Of a DNA stretch of 64,000 nucleotides, positions 42,068 to 50,545 are shown one piece after another. Position 1 is the stretch's first letter, and the number at the start of each line of letters is the position of its first letter. This DNA comes from Chryseobacterium phosphatilyticum. GTDB lineage: Bacteria; Bacteroidota; Bacteroidia; Flavobacteriales; Weeksellaceae. Position numbers and translations under genes: made by a program. The notes under the pieces were generated by a model. The model did no database searches and had not been told where the DNA came from. It saw only the letters and a list, made by a program, of their open reading frames with translations. The stretch is taken from positions 186,001-250,000 of the forward strand of contig NZ_PPED02000006.1 in NCBI RefSeq assembly GCF_002899825.2, in the 5' to 3' direction.

Positions 42068-43141
42068 TTAGTTTTCTAAATAATTTCTCCATTTTTTTAC
42101 AGCATCCGCCATATCTTTGGGCATTGGGCTCTCAAAATATAATTCCTTTTTTGTAGTAGGATGTATAAATCCCAGGGTATGGGCATGAAGAGCGTGTCTG
42201 GGTAAAACTTCGAAGACATTCTTAATAAACTGCTTATACTTTGGAAGATTTACACCTCTCAGAGGAGTATGGCCCTCATATCGTTCATCATTAAACAAAG
42301 TATGTCCGATGTGTCTGAAGTGTGCTCTGATCTGGTGAGTTCTTCCTGTTTCCAGCTTGCACTCTACCCAGGTCATATACTTAAATCTCTCCAGTACTTT
42401 ATAATGAGTAACAGCATGTTTTCCATGACTTCCATCTTCATAAACGGACATCTGCATCCTGTTTTTAGGATGTCTTCCTACATGCCCTCTGATTGTTCCT
42501 TCTTCATCTTTAAGATTACCCCAAACAAATGCCCAGTATAACCTTCTGGTGGTTCTGTTGAAAAACTGCTTAGCCAGAAAGCTTAATGCATATTCATTTT
42601 TAGCAATGACCAGAAGCCCGGAGGTATCTTTATCAATCCTATGAACAAGACCTACCCTATCAAGATCAGACTTTTGACCATTCTTTTCAAAATGATACGC
42701 CAGAGCATTCACTAATGTACCTTCCCAGTTTCCATGTCCGGGATGCACAACCATTCCTGCTTCCTTATCTACGACTACCAGATCATCGTCTTCATAGACA
42801 ATATTTACAGGGATATCCTGCGGAATAATTACGTTTTCCCTTGGTGGGTGGGTAAGCAGTACAGAAATCTGATCACCTGGCTTTACACGATAATTCTGCT
42901 TTACCGCAGCTCCATTAACGATAACGTTTCCGGCCCTACAGGTCTGCGAAATTTTATTCCTTGAAGAATTCTGTCTGTATATCAATAAAAACTTATCAAT
43001 TCTTAATGGATCCTGCTTGGGATCAACAGTGATATTAAGATGTTCATACAATCCTTTATTTTCTTCGTCTATATCGATATTTTCAATACTATTGGAGTCT
43101 AATAACTCATCATCTAAAAAATCTTCGTTATCTTCTGACAT
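42068..43141 (-). CDS. rluD: RluD-type 23S rRNA pseudouridine synthase
   Basis: The 357-residue protein has an acidic N-terminal extension (SEDNEDFLDDELLDSN), an S4 domain near 50-110 (LRIDKFLLIYRQNSSRNKISQ), and the catalytic RluD motif VGLVHRIDKDTSGLLVIAK with the active-site Asp near 165. RTHQIRAHFRHIGHTLFNDERY is the second family motif. It makes pseudouridines in 23S rRNA. The start at 43141 matches the family acidic N-terminus. It lies downstream of the PASTA gene with a terminator in between. Confidence 0.92.
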   Translation of the reverse strand: MSEDNEDFLDDELLDSNSIENIDIDEENKGLYEHLNITVDPKQDPLRIDKFLLIYRQNSSRNKISQTCRAGNVIVNGAAVKQNYRVKPGDQISVLLTHPPRENVIIPQDIPVNIVYEDDDLVVVDKEAGMVVHPGHGNWEGTLVNALAYHFEKNGQKSDLDRVGLVHRIDKDTSGLLVIAKNEYALSFLAKQFFNRTTRRLYWAFVWGNLKDEEGTIRGHVGRHPKNRMQMSVYEDGSHGKHAVTHYKVLERFKYMTWVECKLETGRTHQIRAHFRHIGHTLFNDERYEGHTPLRGVNLPKYKQFIKNVFEVLPRHALHAHTLGFIHPTTKKELYFESPMPKDMADAVKKWRNYLEN

Positions 43142-43163
43142 TATTTTTTGATTTTTATACAAA

Positions 43164-43191
43164 AGGCTTCAACATTTTTCAGTTGAAGCCT
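43164..43191 (-). terminator. Terminator of the PASTA gene
   Basis: A perfect 10-bp stem (AGGCTTCAAC / GTTGAAGCCT) with an 8-nt loop lies 25 bp past the PASTA gene stop, and a T-rich tract follows on the minus strand. Confidence 0.75.
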
Positions 43192-43216
43192 ATATTTTAT
43201 TTACTTAAGTTACGTA

Positions 43217-44293
43217 TTATTCTACTACTACTTTTTTAGCTTTCGGTTTTTCTACCGGTTCTTTTGTCCCTGTAGAAGCCGCTGGCTTATGGGTATTTCC
43301 AGCCTGATTATTGTTAGAAACTTTAGGCTTATCTGCTGTCGGTTTTGGAGTCGTAGTCTGAACTTTAGGCGTTTCTGTTTTCACTGTTTCCGCCTTAGGT
43401 GTTTCTTTTTTCGGTGCTGGTGGTGCTACTGGAGGAACATAACTGGGTTCGGAGTGAACTTCTTCATATCGTACCGGTGGCAGAGAAGTATCTACCTTCA
43501 TACGATAGATGGAGTTCAACTGCTCAACTTTAGCTCTAAGTTCTGCAGGAGTCTTCTTACTTGCCCATAGGTCAATTTGCATCCCCTGATCACGAACATC
43601 CCCTGAAGCCGGATCCTGATAATAAATAATATCAGATTCATCTTTGTTTCCATCTTCATGCTCTACCAATCCCACTTCAAACATACTTTTCGTAATGACA
43701 GCTCTTGCTTCTTTTACCGAAAGACCTACTACATTAGGAATCGATATATTTCTCATAGGACCTGATCCCACTACAACATCAATTACCGAGAATCTAGGTA
43801 AACGTGCTCCCGGATTTACAGCATTTCCTTTATATAAAATTCTTAAAAGAGCATCTTTCTGAATACTTGGCTCATAAATAGTATCCCCGATTTTAAGACC
43901 TACCTGATCCAATCTCTGAAATGCCAAGCCTGAATATTTATTAATAACATCTGGTACAGCAATCTGAGCCCATGTTCTTGGGTTAACTTTTAAACGAACT
44001 GTTCTTCCGTCTTTTACCCGGGAACCCGGTGCAGGATAAATCTGCAGAACCTGAAAAGGTCTGTATTTAGGGTCATAATTCGTACTATCTACTTCATATT
44101 CCAGTCCTGTATCATCTAATATTTTAACGGCATCATGTATAGATTTATTAACTACATTGGGAACAGGAATTTCCTGGCCGTGATTTGTATGGTATTCCAA
44201 CCAACGAAATGTAAGCCATACCAGACCCACGAAAATGCCGATGGCTATTACTAAATTCAGCAAAACTTTCCAACTGAAAAGTGATTTAAGCAT
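43217..44293 (-). CDS. PASTA-domain membrane protein
   Basis: The 358-residue protein has one N-terminal membrane helix (VLLNLVIAIGIFVGLVWLTF). Three PASTA domains follow outside the membrane: VPNVVNKSIHDAVKILDDTGL near 50, VPDVINKYSGLAFQRLDQVGL near 115, and IPNVVGLSVKEARAVITKSMF near 185. A Pro/Lys/Thr-rich tail of about 100 residues ends the protein. PASTA domains bind peptidoglycan, but here they are not attached to a kinase or a penicillin-binding protein. An in-frame ATG at 44362 would add a second hydrophobic stretch. Divergent from ddl, another cell-wall gene. Confidence 0.88.
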   Translation of the reverse strand: MLKSLFSWKVLLNLVIAIGIFVGLVWLTFRWLEYHTNHGQEIPVPNVVNKSIHDAVKILDDTGLEYEVDSTNYDPKYRPFQVLQIYPAPGSRVKDGRTVRLKVNPRTWAQIAVPDVINKYSGLAFQRLDQVGLKIGDTIYEPSIQKDALLRILYKGNAVNPGARLPRFSVIDVVVGSGPMRNISIPNVVGLSVKEARAVITKSMFEVGLVEHEDGNKDESDIIYYQDPASGDVRDQGMQIDLWASKKTPAELRAKVEQLNSIYRMKVDTSLPPVRYEEVHSEPSYVPPVAPPAPKKETPKAETVKTETPKVQTTTPKPTADKPKVSNNNQAGNTHKPAASTGTKEPVEKPKAKKVVVE

Positions 44294-44400
44294 ACTTAAA
44301 ATTACTTTAATTACAACGGCAAATATAGCTAATAATTTTAGAATGGGCTTTTTATTTAACACAATTCATTTTTGATTTTAAAATTTCCTTATTTCCCGTA

Positions 44401-44427
44401 TTGCATTGCATAAAATGTTTAAATTTG
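44401..44427 (+). promoter_or_regulatory. Promoter of ddl
   Basis: TTG (44401-44403) and TAAATTTG (44420-44427) with a 16-nt spacer lie 23 bp before the ATG at 44451. The motif covers the alternative upstream ATG at 44406 and so argues against that start. Confidence 0.5.
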
Positions 44428-44450
44428 CCTTAATTGATACTATAATGGTT

Positions 44451-45434
44451 ATGAACAAAAAAAGTGTTGCCGTAGTAATGGGAGGCTATTCTGATGAATA
44501 TGTAGTTTCTTTAAAAAGCGGGCAGTTGATTTATGATTCCTTAGACAGAAATCTGTATGATGTATATAAAGTAGTAATCCTTAAAGATGAATGGTATTTT
44601 TTAGGCGAAAATGATAAAAAATATGAAATCAACAGAGGCGATTTTTCTGTCACGTTAGATAATGGTGAAACATTGAAATTTGATGCATGCTTTAATATTA
44701 TCCATGGTACCCCTGGTGAAAATGGGATATTACAGGCATATTGGGATGCTATAGGTCAGAAATACACAGGTTGCGATTTTTACCAAAGTGCTCTTACGTT
44801 CAACAAAAAAGATACTCTCGCAGTATTGTCCAAGTATGGAATTCCTTCGGCTAAAAGCATTTATTTAAGAAAAGGAGAAGACATTAATGTTGATGAAATT
44901 GTATCAGAGTTACAACTTCCTCTTTTTGTAAAGCCCAACCAATCCGGATCATCCCTGGGAATTTCAAAAGTAAAAGAAAAATCAGAATTGATTGCTGCAA
45001 CAGAAATTGCTTTTAAAGAGGATAATGAAATTCTTATTGAAAGTTTCTTAGATGGTATGGAGGTTTCTGTAGGGGTTATTGATTTTAAAGGAGAAACCAT
45101 CGTATTAGGAATTACGGAAATTGTTCCAACTAAAGAATTTTTCGATTATGAAGCAAAATATGAAGGAGCTTCCGAAGAAATTACTCCTGCAAGAATTGAT
45201 GAAGAAACAACACAAAGAGTAGAAGAAATTGCTAAAAGAGCTTATAATTCCCTTGGAATGAGTGGATTTTCCAGAAGTGAGTTTATCTTAATGGATAATA
45301 TTCCGTATATGCTTGAGATGAATACGAATCCGGGATTCTCTCCTGCAAGTATTCTTCCTCAACAAGCCAGACATTATGGAATTTCAATCACAGACCTTTG
45401 TGGAAATGAAGTTGAAAAAGCACTTAATAAATAA
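44451..45434 (+). CDS. ddl: D-alanine-D-alanine ligase
   Basis: The 327-residue ATP-grasp enzyme has the Ddl motifs KKSVAVVMGGYSDEYVVSLKSG at the N-terminus, FNIIHGTPGENGILQAYWDAIG near 85-107, LFVKPNQSGSSLGISKV near 160 (ATP-binding), and YMLEMNTNPGFSPASILPQQA near 285, with metal-binding Glu and Asn and the substrate-binding SxxP region. It makes D-Ala-D-Ala for peptidoglycan. The start at 44451 fits the family N-terminus. It lies 73 bp before coaD and is divergent from the PASTA gene. Confidence 0.95.
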   Translation: MNKKSVAVVMGGYSDEYVVSLKSGQLIYDSLDRNLYDVYKVVILKDEWYFLGENDKKYEINRGDFSVTLDNGETLKFDACFNIIHGTPGENGILQAYWDAIGQKYTGCDFYQSALTFNKKDTLAVLSKYGIPSAKSIYLRKGEDINVDEIVSELQLPLFVKPNQSGSSLGISKVKEKSELIAATEIAFKEDNEILIESFLDGMEVSVGVIDFKGETIVLGITEIVPTKEFFDYEAKYEGASEEITPARIDEETTQRVEEIAKRAYNSLGMSGFSRSEFILMDNIPYMLEMNTNPGFSPASILPQQARHYGISITDLCGNEVEKALNK

Positions 45435-45507
45435 TTAGAGATTTGAATTCAGAGATGGCCCCAACTCATCCTCATATTTCATAACTCAAAATCATAACTC
45501 GTACAAC

Positions 45508-45972
45508 ATGAAAATTGCTGTTTTCCCAGGGTCATTTGACCCGATTACACTAGGACATTACGATATTATAGAAAGAGCGGCACCGCTTTTTGACAAATTA
45601 ATTATTGCTATCGGACAAAATTCTCAGAAAAAATATATGTTCCCGCTGGAAAAAAGAATGGAATTCATTCAAAACTCAGTGGCTGAGTTTCCCAATGTAG
45701 AAGTAGATTATTTTGAAGGACTCACTGTGGATTATTGTTTTGAAAAAAATGCTCAATACATTATCAGAGGACTTAGAAATCCTGCCGATTTTGAATTTGA
45801 AAAAGCAATCGCCCATACCAACAGAACTTTAGCTCATAAAAAACTGGAAACGGTATTCCTTCTGACTTCATCAGGAAAATCTTTCATCAGCAGCAGCATT
45901 GTAAGAGAGATCATTAATCATGGAGGCGAATATGAATTATTGGTTCCGGACTCGGTAAGAGTCGAAAGATAA
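45508..45972 (+). CDS. coaD: Phosphopantetheine adenylyltransferase
   Basis: The 154-residue protein has all CoaD motifs: VFPGSFDPITLGHYDIIERA (PGSFDPxTxGH, ATP-binding), QYIIRGLRNPADFEFE near 88-103, and LLTSSGKSFISSSIVREI near 120-138 (ISSS motif). It transfers AMP from ATP to 4'-phosphopantetheine in CoA synthesis and is essential in most bacteria. The length is close to the usual 155-165. It follows ddl by 73 bp and may share its transcript. Confidence 0.96.
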   Translation: MKIAVFPGSFDPITLGHYDIIERAAPLFDKLIIAIGQNSQKKYMFPLEKRMEFIQNSVAEFPNVEVDYFEGLTVDYCFEKNAQYIIRGLRNPADFEFEKAIAHTNRTLAHKKLETVFLLTSSGKSFISSSIVREIINHGGEYELLVPDSVRVER

Positions 45973-45992
45973 ATAAGATGTAATTGATAAGC

Positions 45993-46063
45993 GATAAATG
46001 ATAATTGACAAAATGGCCAAGAATTTGCTTAAGCAGAAAATCACTCATCAATTATCATTTATC
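45993..46063. repeat. Inverted repeat between coaD and the TRIC gene
   Basis: Perfect 16-bp arms (GATAAATGATAATTGA at 45993-46008, complement at 46048-46063) enclose 39 nt. The sequence is the low-complexity type often found between flavobacterial genes. It could fold in the transcript just before the next start. Confidence 0.5.
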
Positions 46064-46083
46064 AACTATCATTTATGTAATCT

Positions 46084-46716
46084 ATGCACGAACAGTTTAA
46101 TTTCGCAATTGAAGTCCTCGGAACGATTGCTTTCTCCATGTCCGGAAGTTTTGCAGCCATGCAGAAACGACTTGACCCGTTTGGGGTACTTATCATTGCC
46201 TTTGTGACTTCTGTAGGCGGAGGAACTGTAAGAGATCTTCTACTTGACATCCCTGTATTCTGGATGCATGATCTCCTGATGTGCATCTTAATTCTGGTTA
46301 CCAGTATCTTTTCAATGGTTTTTAAATCCCTGGAAAAAAACTTCAAAGTAACCTTATTTATTTTTGACAGTTTCGGATTAGGGCTCTTCACTATTATTGG
46401 GATTCAGAAAGGATTAAATGTAGGAATTCACCCTCTCATCTGTATTGGACTGGGAACAATCACCGGTTGTTTCGGAGGTATCATCCGGGATATTTTACTG
46501 AACAGAATTCCTTTAATTTTTAGAAAAGAAATCTATGCTACGGCATGTATTGTGGGAGGGGCGGCATTTTTATTAATGACTAAATACACCACTTTGTCCT
46601 ATACTTTTATTCAAATTTTCACAATTTTATTAATTGTTGCTATAAGAACTTTAGCAGTAAAATACCACTGGCAGATGCCTAAATTTTATGGTTATGATCA
46701 AAATTCGGAAATGTAA
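46084..46716 (+). CDS. Trimeric intracellular cation (TRIC) channel-family protein
   Basis: The 210-residue membrane protein has seven hydrophobic helices in two similar halves. The family motifs are GTIAFSMSGSFAAMQKRLDPFGV near 13-35, SVGGGTVRDLLLD near 43-55 and its partner TGCFGGIIRDILLN near 127-140. These GG and Arg-Asp motifs line the pore in bacterial TRIC (UPF0126/YicG) channels, which pass monovalent cations. It sits in the inner membrane. It lies 111 bp after coaD, with an inverted repeat between, and a terminator follows. Confidence 0.92.
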   Translation: MHEQFNFAIEVLGTIAFSMSGSFAAMQKRLDPFGVLIIAFVTSVGGGTVRDLLLDIPVFWMHDLLMCILILVTSIFSMVFKSLEKNFKVTLFIFDSFGLGLFTIIGIQKGLNVGIHPLICIGLGTITGCFGGIIRDILLNRIPLIFRKEIYATACIVGGAAFLLMTKYTTLSYTFIQIFTILLIVAIRTLAVKYHWQMPKFYGYDQNSEM

Positions 46717-46737
46717 ATAATATTATTTTTACTTATA

Positions 46738-46775
46738 AAAAAAGCACCTGATTTAAATTAAACAGGTGCTTTTTT
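46738..46775. terminator. Bidirectional terminator
   Basis: A 13-bp stem built on AAGCACCTG / CAGGTGCTT with a 12-nt loop, with A- and T-run flanks, lies between the TRIC gene (+) and the convergent TPR-like gene (-). Confidence 0.85.
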
Positions 46776-46788
46776 ATTTATATTTTTA

Positions 46789-47358
46789 TTACTTGAACTT
46801 CCCTCTTTGTCTCATATTAGGGTTGTGCATATGTTTTTGCATCGTAGGCATTTTCAACTGATCTTTCATCATTTTGATCTGATCCGTCATCATACCTGCA
46901 CTGTCTAACCTTTTGGCTTCTTCTAATAGCTTTTGGCCTTCCTGTCTTCTCCCTTTAGATATAGCCGCCGCCGCAAGGTTTAAAGTAGCCATTGCTCTGT
47001 CGTGTTTCATATTCAACCCGTATTCCAGTGCTTTTTTCATCAAAGGCTCTACTTTTGTCGGATGATCCTGAGCTTGTGTCAACCCCAACAAATAATGGAA
47101 ATATCCGTATTGAGATTGATGAAGCTGTGACTGATAATTCGTGATTTTTGTTAACCATTCTGCTGCCTTCTCCATATTCTGCTTTCTCAATTGCCAGAAT
47201 GCCAGAAGGATATATTCATTTTTAAAGAAAAGCAAGATAGGAAATGCAGCCAAAAGAAACACAACAATCCCCCAACCAAGATTTCTTGTGAAAATCATCA
47301 TATAAAGTCCTAATAGAATCAGAATTGCTGCGATAGCAATTTTTATGTACTTATTCAT
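46789..47358 (-). CDS. Membrane protein with TPR-like repeats
   Basis: The 189-residue protein starts with two close hydrophobic helices at about 5-23 and 28-46 (IAIAAILILLGLYMMIF, GWGIVVFLLAAFPILLFF). The rest is helical and TPR-like: AAEWLTKITNYQSQL, YFHYLLGLTQAQDHPTKVEPLMKKALEYG and AMATLNLAAAAISKGRRQEGQKLLEEAKRL. The tail is rich in Met, His and Lys. It is probably a membrane scaffold. The function is unknown. It sits between two convergent or co-directional genes with no clear partner; folA lies upstream on the same strand, 75 bp away. Confidence 0.75.
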   Translation of the reverse strand: MNKYIKIAIAAILILLGLYMMIFTRNLGWGIVVFLLAAFPILLFFKNEYILLAFWQLRKQNMEKAAEWLTKITNYQSQLHQSQYGYFHYLLGLTQAQDHPTKVEPLMKKALEYGLNMKHDRAMATLNLAAAAISKGRRQEGQKLLEEAKRLDSAGMMTDQIKMMKDQLKMPTMQKHMHNPNMRQRGKFK

Positions 47359-47433
47359 TTTTAAATTTTAGAAGTGCAAAGATAAATAAATTAGAGGTTA
47401 GAAGCTAGAAGTTCGAGGTCAGAATTCCCGCAA

Positions 47434-47928
47434 CTATTCACTCTTTATTTTTTCAAACGTCTGGAAGCAGAAATCATATGAATTTTTTTCATCCTTTTCA
47501 TGGCAGATTTCGTTTGTTTTTTTCCAGATTTTCCCATTTATTTCAGGAAAGAATGTATCCGCTTCAAGATCTGCTTTTACCAGGGTCACTTCCAGCTTAT
47601 CTACAATATCAATAGTTTGCTCATAAATGTTTCCACCCCCAATAATAAAGATCTCTTCATCAATCTTTTTCGCAAATTTTACCGCTTCTTTGATGCTTCC
47701 CACAATAAGAATACCTTCCTCAAACCAATCTTTCTTTCTTGAAATAACAATATTCGTACGGTTGGGAAGAGGTTTTCCGATACTTTCATACGTTTTTCTG
47801 CCCATGATGATCGGATGTCCTGAAGTAATATCTTTAAAATGTTTTAAATCTTTAGGAAGATGCCAAAGCAACTGGTTTTCAAAACCAATTTCATTCTTCT
47901 CTCCCATTGCCACCACTATTGTTGTCAT
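47434..47928 (-). CDS. folA: Dihydrofolate reductase
   Basis: The 164-residue protein has the DHFR signature IGFENQLLWHLPKDLKHFKDIT near 14-35, with the catalytic acidic residue replaced as usual in the WHLPKDL motif context, GHPIIMGRKTYESIGKPLPNRTNIVISRK near 37-65, and IFIIGGGNIYEQTI near 93-106 for NADPH binding. It reduces dihydrofolate to tetrahydrofolate. It is of the normal chromosomal length. It is divergent from lemA, with 75 bp between start codons. Confidence 0.96.
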   Translation of the reverse strand: MTTIVVAMGEKNEIGFENQLLWHLPKDLKHFKDITSGHPIIMGRKTYESIGKPLPNRTNIVISRKKDWFEEGILIVGSIKEAVKFAKKIDEEIFIIGGGNIYEQTIDIVDKLEVTLVKADLEADTFFPEINGKIWKKTNEICHEKDEKNSYDFCFQTFEKIKSE

Positions 47929-47965
47929 TCAAATATAATTTTTCACAAAATTAGCACATAATTTG

Positions 47966-47973
47966 TATATTTG
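47966..47973 (+). promoter_or_regulatory. TANNTTTG -7 element of the lemA operon
   Basis: TATATTTG lies 30 bp before the lemA ATG at 48004. A -33 TTG at the normal distance is not clear. Confidence 0.4.
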
Positions 47974-48003
47974 ATTAGCACAAAAAATTAAAAAAAATAA
48001 ACT

Positions 48004-48609
48004 ATGAAAAATAAAGGATGTCTGGGCGCCGGAACAATTGGTATAGCCCTCCTTATTATTGTTGCTGTTCTATTCTTCTGGGGAAAAAGCGGATACAATA
48101 ATTTTGTAACCAAAGAACAAACAGTTAACACCAAATGGTCCAATGTAGAGACCGTGTATCAGAAAAGAGCCAACCTTATTCCTAATCTGGAAAGAACGGT
48201 AAAATCTTATTCAAAATTCGAACAGGAAACTTTAACACAAGTTGTTGAAGCACGTTCTAAAGCCACTTCCATCAACATCGACCCTACCAATATGACAGAT
48301 GCTGATATTGCAAAATTCCAGGCTGCACAAGGAGAATTATCCGGAGCATTAAGTCGTTTAATGGCTGTAGTAGAATCATACCCAAATCTAAAAGCTGATC
48401 AGCAATATATTAATTTCCAAAGAGAATATACGGCAATTGAAAACAGCATCAGAACGGAAACCGTTTACTACAACGAAGCTGCTCAGGATTATAACACTTC
48501 GATTAAAACTTTCCCAAACAATATTTTGGCGAATTTCACCAACTTTAAAGAAAAACCTTATTTCAAAGCTGAAGCGGGAGCTCAAAAAGCCCCTGAAGTA
48601 TTCAAATAA
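48004..48609 (+). CDS. lemA: LemA family protein
   Basis: The 201-residue protein has an N-terminal membrane anchor (GAGTIGIALLIIVAVLFFWG) and the LemA helical bundle: NNFVTKEQTVNTKWSNVETVYQKRANLIPNLERTVK near 30-65 and LKADQQYINFQREYTAIENSIRTE near 128-151. The positively charged N-terminus and single helix suggest an inner-membrane protein with a helical domain. The role of LemA is unknown. It is the first gene of a three-gene operon with two TPM proteins, spaced by 2 bp and then an overlap, an arrangement repeated in many bacteria. Confidence 0.93.
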   Translation: MKNKGCLGAGTIGIALLIIVAVLFFWGKSGYNNFVTKEQTVNTKWSNVETVYQKRANLIPNLERTVKSYSKFEQETLTQVVEARSKATSINIDPTNMTDADIAKFQAAQGELSGALSRLMAVVESYPNLKADQQYINFQREYTAIENSIRTETVYYNEAAQDYNTSIKTFPNNILANFTNFKEKPYFKAEAGAQKAPEVFK

Positions 48610-48611
48610 TA

Positions 48612-49040
48612 ATGAGTAAATTTCTTACAGATCAGCAAATCGCTTCCCTTGCGGAAGCGATTCAGTCAGCAGAAAACCATTCTACGGGAGAGGTTAGAGT
48701 CCATATTGACTCTAATACGGAAGATCATCATGCAAAAACAGCATTTGAAGTTTTCAAAGAACTCCGTATGGATAAAACGACTGATAAAAATGCAGTGCTC
48801 TTTCATGTTAATTTTGAAAAAAAATACCTGACCATCATTGGAGACGTTGGGATACATGAAAAAGTACATCAATCCTATTGGGATCATTTGCATGATTATA
48901 TTACCGCTGAATTTGCAAAAGGAAATTATTATAAGGCATTGAAAAGTGCCATTCTTGAAACAGGTCTTGAACTCAAAAAATACTTTCCTGTTAAAGGAGA
49001 AAATCCAAACCAACTTCCGAATGAAATTACGTTCTCTTAA
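48612..49040 (+). CDS. TPM-domain protein, no signal peptide
   Basis: The 142-residue protein is a TPM domain (also called TLP18.3/Psb32/MOLO-1): IASLAEAIQSAENHSTGEVRVHID near the N-terminus, AVLFHVNFEKKYLTIIGDVGIHEKV in the middle, and a C-terminal AILETGLELKKYFP. It has no signal peptide or membrane helix, in contrast to the next gene. Some TPM proteins are acid phosphatases. It lies 2 bp after lemA and its end overlaps the next start by 20 bp, so the three genes are one unit. Confidence 0.88.
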   Translation: MSKFLTDQQIASLAEAIQSAENHSTGEVRVHIDSNTEDHHAKTAFEVFKELRMDKTTDKNAVLFHVNFEKKYLTIIGDVGIHEKVHQSYWDHLHDYITAEFAKGNYYKALKSAILETGLELKKYFPVKGENPNQLPNEITFS

Positions 49041-49821
49041 AATAGTATTTTCATTTTTACTGATCTGCTTTTACACGATTGTATCAGCACAATACACGGT
49101 ACCTGAAAAACCGGCTGTACTTTATCCGGTTTTTGATGAAGCCAATCTTCTCACTCAGCAGGAAAAAAATGAGCTTAATAATAAGCTGATCAAATTTGCA
49201 GATACAACATCCACAGAAATTGAGGTAGTGATTATAAAATCTACCAAAGGGGAAGATGTAAATTTTCTGGCAACCATGTTTGGTCAAAAATGGAAAATCG
49301 GAAAAAAAGGCGTGGATAATGGTGTGGTTTTCCTGATCGCTACAGAGGACCGAACGATGTCGATCCAGCAAGGAAGAGCAGTAGAGCAATACCTTACAGC
49401 TTCAGTAGCCGGACAGATCCTGGATTATATTGTTACTCCTAATTTTAAAAAAGGACAATGGTATGACGGAATCAATGGAGGTACATCTGCTATTATGGAG
49501 GCTGTTCAGGGAAAATTCAAGCCTATAGCCACAACAGCACCATCCGGCAATGGAAGTGCATTTAAAGTACTTGTTATTGCTTTCATTATTTTCATCATCA
49601 TTGCCATCCTGTTTGGTAACAAAGGTGGTGGACGTGGTGGTGGCGGAAATTATGATGACGATGATGTCATCATTAGCCGAAGAGGACGCAGAAATTATCC
49701 GGGTGGATTCTTCCCATTCCCTGGTGGATTTGGAGGTGGCAGTTCCGGTGGCGGAGGAGGTTTTGGCGGCTTCGGCGGAGGAGGTAGCTTTGGCGGCGGA
49801 GGTGCATCCGGTGGATGGTAA
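49021..49821 (+). CDS. TPM-domain membrane protein with Gly-rich tail
   Basis: The 266-residue protein has a Sec signal peptide (SLKIVFSFLLICFYTIVSAQ) and a TPM domain at about 30-170 (VFDEANLLTQQEKNELNNKL, STEIEVVIIKSTKGED, GVDNGVVFLIATEDRTMSIQQG). One membrane helix follows near 183-200 (VLVIAFIIFIIIAILFG), then a tail of Gly, Ser and Phe that ends in GASGGW. This is the YgcG-type architecture. The start at 49021 gives a proper signal peptide; an upstream in-frame ATG at 48946 would not. It overlaps the preceding TPM gene by 20 bp. Confidence 0.9.
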   Translation: MKLRSLKIVFSFLLICFYTIVSAQYTVPEKPAVLYPVFDEANLLTQQEKNELNNKLIKFADTTSTEIEVVIIKSTKGEDVNFLATMFGQKWKIGKKGVDNGVVFLIATEDRTMSIQQGRAVEQYLTASVAGQILDYIVTPNFKKGQWYDGINGGTSAIMEAVQGKFKPIATTAPSGNGSAFKVLVIAFIIFIIIAILFGNKGGGRGGGGNYDDDDVIISRRGRRNYPGGFFPFPGGFGGGSSGGGGGFGGFGGGGSFGGGGASGGW

Positions 49822-49852
49822 TCTTATTAAAATTATAGCAATATATAAATAC

Positions 49853-49879
49853 ATCAGGTCTTTAGGACCTGATTTTTTA
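49853..49879 (+). terminator. Terminator of the lemA operon
   Basis: An 8-bp stem (ATCAGGTC / GACCTGAT) with a 5-nt loop is followed by TTTTTTA, 31 bp past the last gene. Confidence 0.75.
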
Positions 49880-50019
49880 TGCAAAAATCTAAAATATCTT
49901 ATTTTCTTTGATTTATTCTAATATCAAACTGATATTTCCATATTAAAAAATTAATAAATCCACGTAAAACCAACCTTTTATTCATTTTTTTTTCATTATA
50001 TTTACTGAAAACAGGATTT

Positions 50020-50541
50020 ATGAAGAAGACATTAGTAGTATTTGCACACCCTTATTTGGAGCACTCAAATTCGAATGTAGAGCTCATTAATTTCTACGTT
50101 CGGCACCAGCATTATACCCTGCGCGATCTTTATGAAGAATATCCTGACTTTCATATTGCAGCCTTCAGAGAGAGAAAACATCTGGCCAACTACGACCGCT
50201 TTGTTTTCCAGTTTCCTTTAATATGGTTTGGAATGCCTCCCTTGTTACGACTATGGATTGATGAAGTATTTGACAGAGAATGGCTACAGCCGGGAAAAGA
50301 TAATCCTTTGGAAAATAAAGAAGTTTATATTCTTGTTACCACAGGCGGAAAAGAAAGATCCTTCAGTAAAACAGGAACGTATCAATATACAGTTGATGAA
50401 TTGATCAGTGGACTAATTGTCTCTTTAAAAGTTTTCAAAGCAGATATCAAGCGTATCAAAATTGTTTACGAAGCCAATAAGTTGTCTAAAAAAGAAATTA
50501 TTCTACATAAAAAAGAATTTACAGAATTACTCAACCAATAA
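50020..50541 (+). CDS. KefF-like NAD(P)H quinone oxidoreductase
   Basis: The 173-residue flavodoxin-fold protein matches the KefF/MdaB family: TLVVFAHPYLEHSNSN at the N-terminus (FMN phosphate loop), FVFQFPLIWFGMPPLLRLWIDEVFDREW near 67-95 and VTTGGKERSFS near 112. It lies 4 bp upstream of a Kef-type antiporter gene, as KefF accompanies KefC in enterobacteria, where it is needed for full antiporter activity. It reduces quinones or other electrophiles with NAD(P)H. The pairing supports an electrophile-response role. Confidence 0.9.
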   Translation: MKKTLVVFAHPYLEHSNSNVELINFYVRHQHYTLRDLYEEYPDFHIAAFRERKHLANYDRFVFQFPLIWFGMPPLLRLWIDEVFDREWLQPGKDNPLENKEVYILVTTGGKERSFSKTGTYQYTVDELISGLIVSLKVFKADIKRIKIVYEANKLSKKEIILHKKEFTELLNQ

Positions 50542-50545
50542 ACCT

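Noticed and set aside
49402..49884. 160-codon minus-strand frame rich in Ser/Thr/Ala
   Set aside because: It is antisense to the Gly-rich tail of the TPM protein, which gives long open frames by composition.
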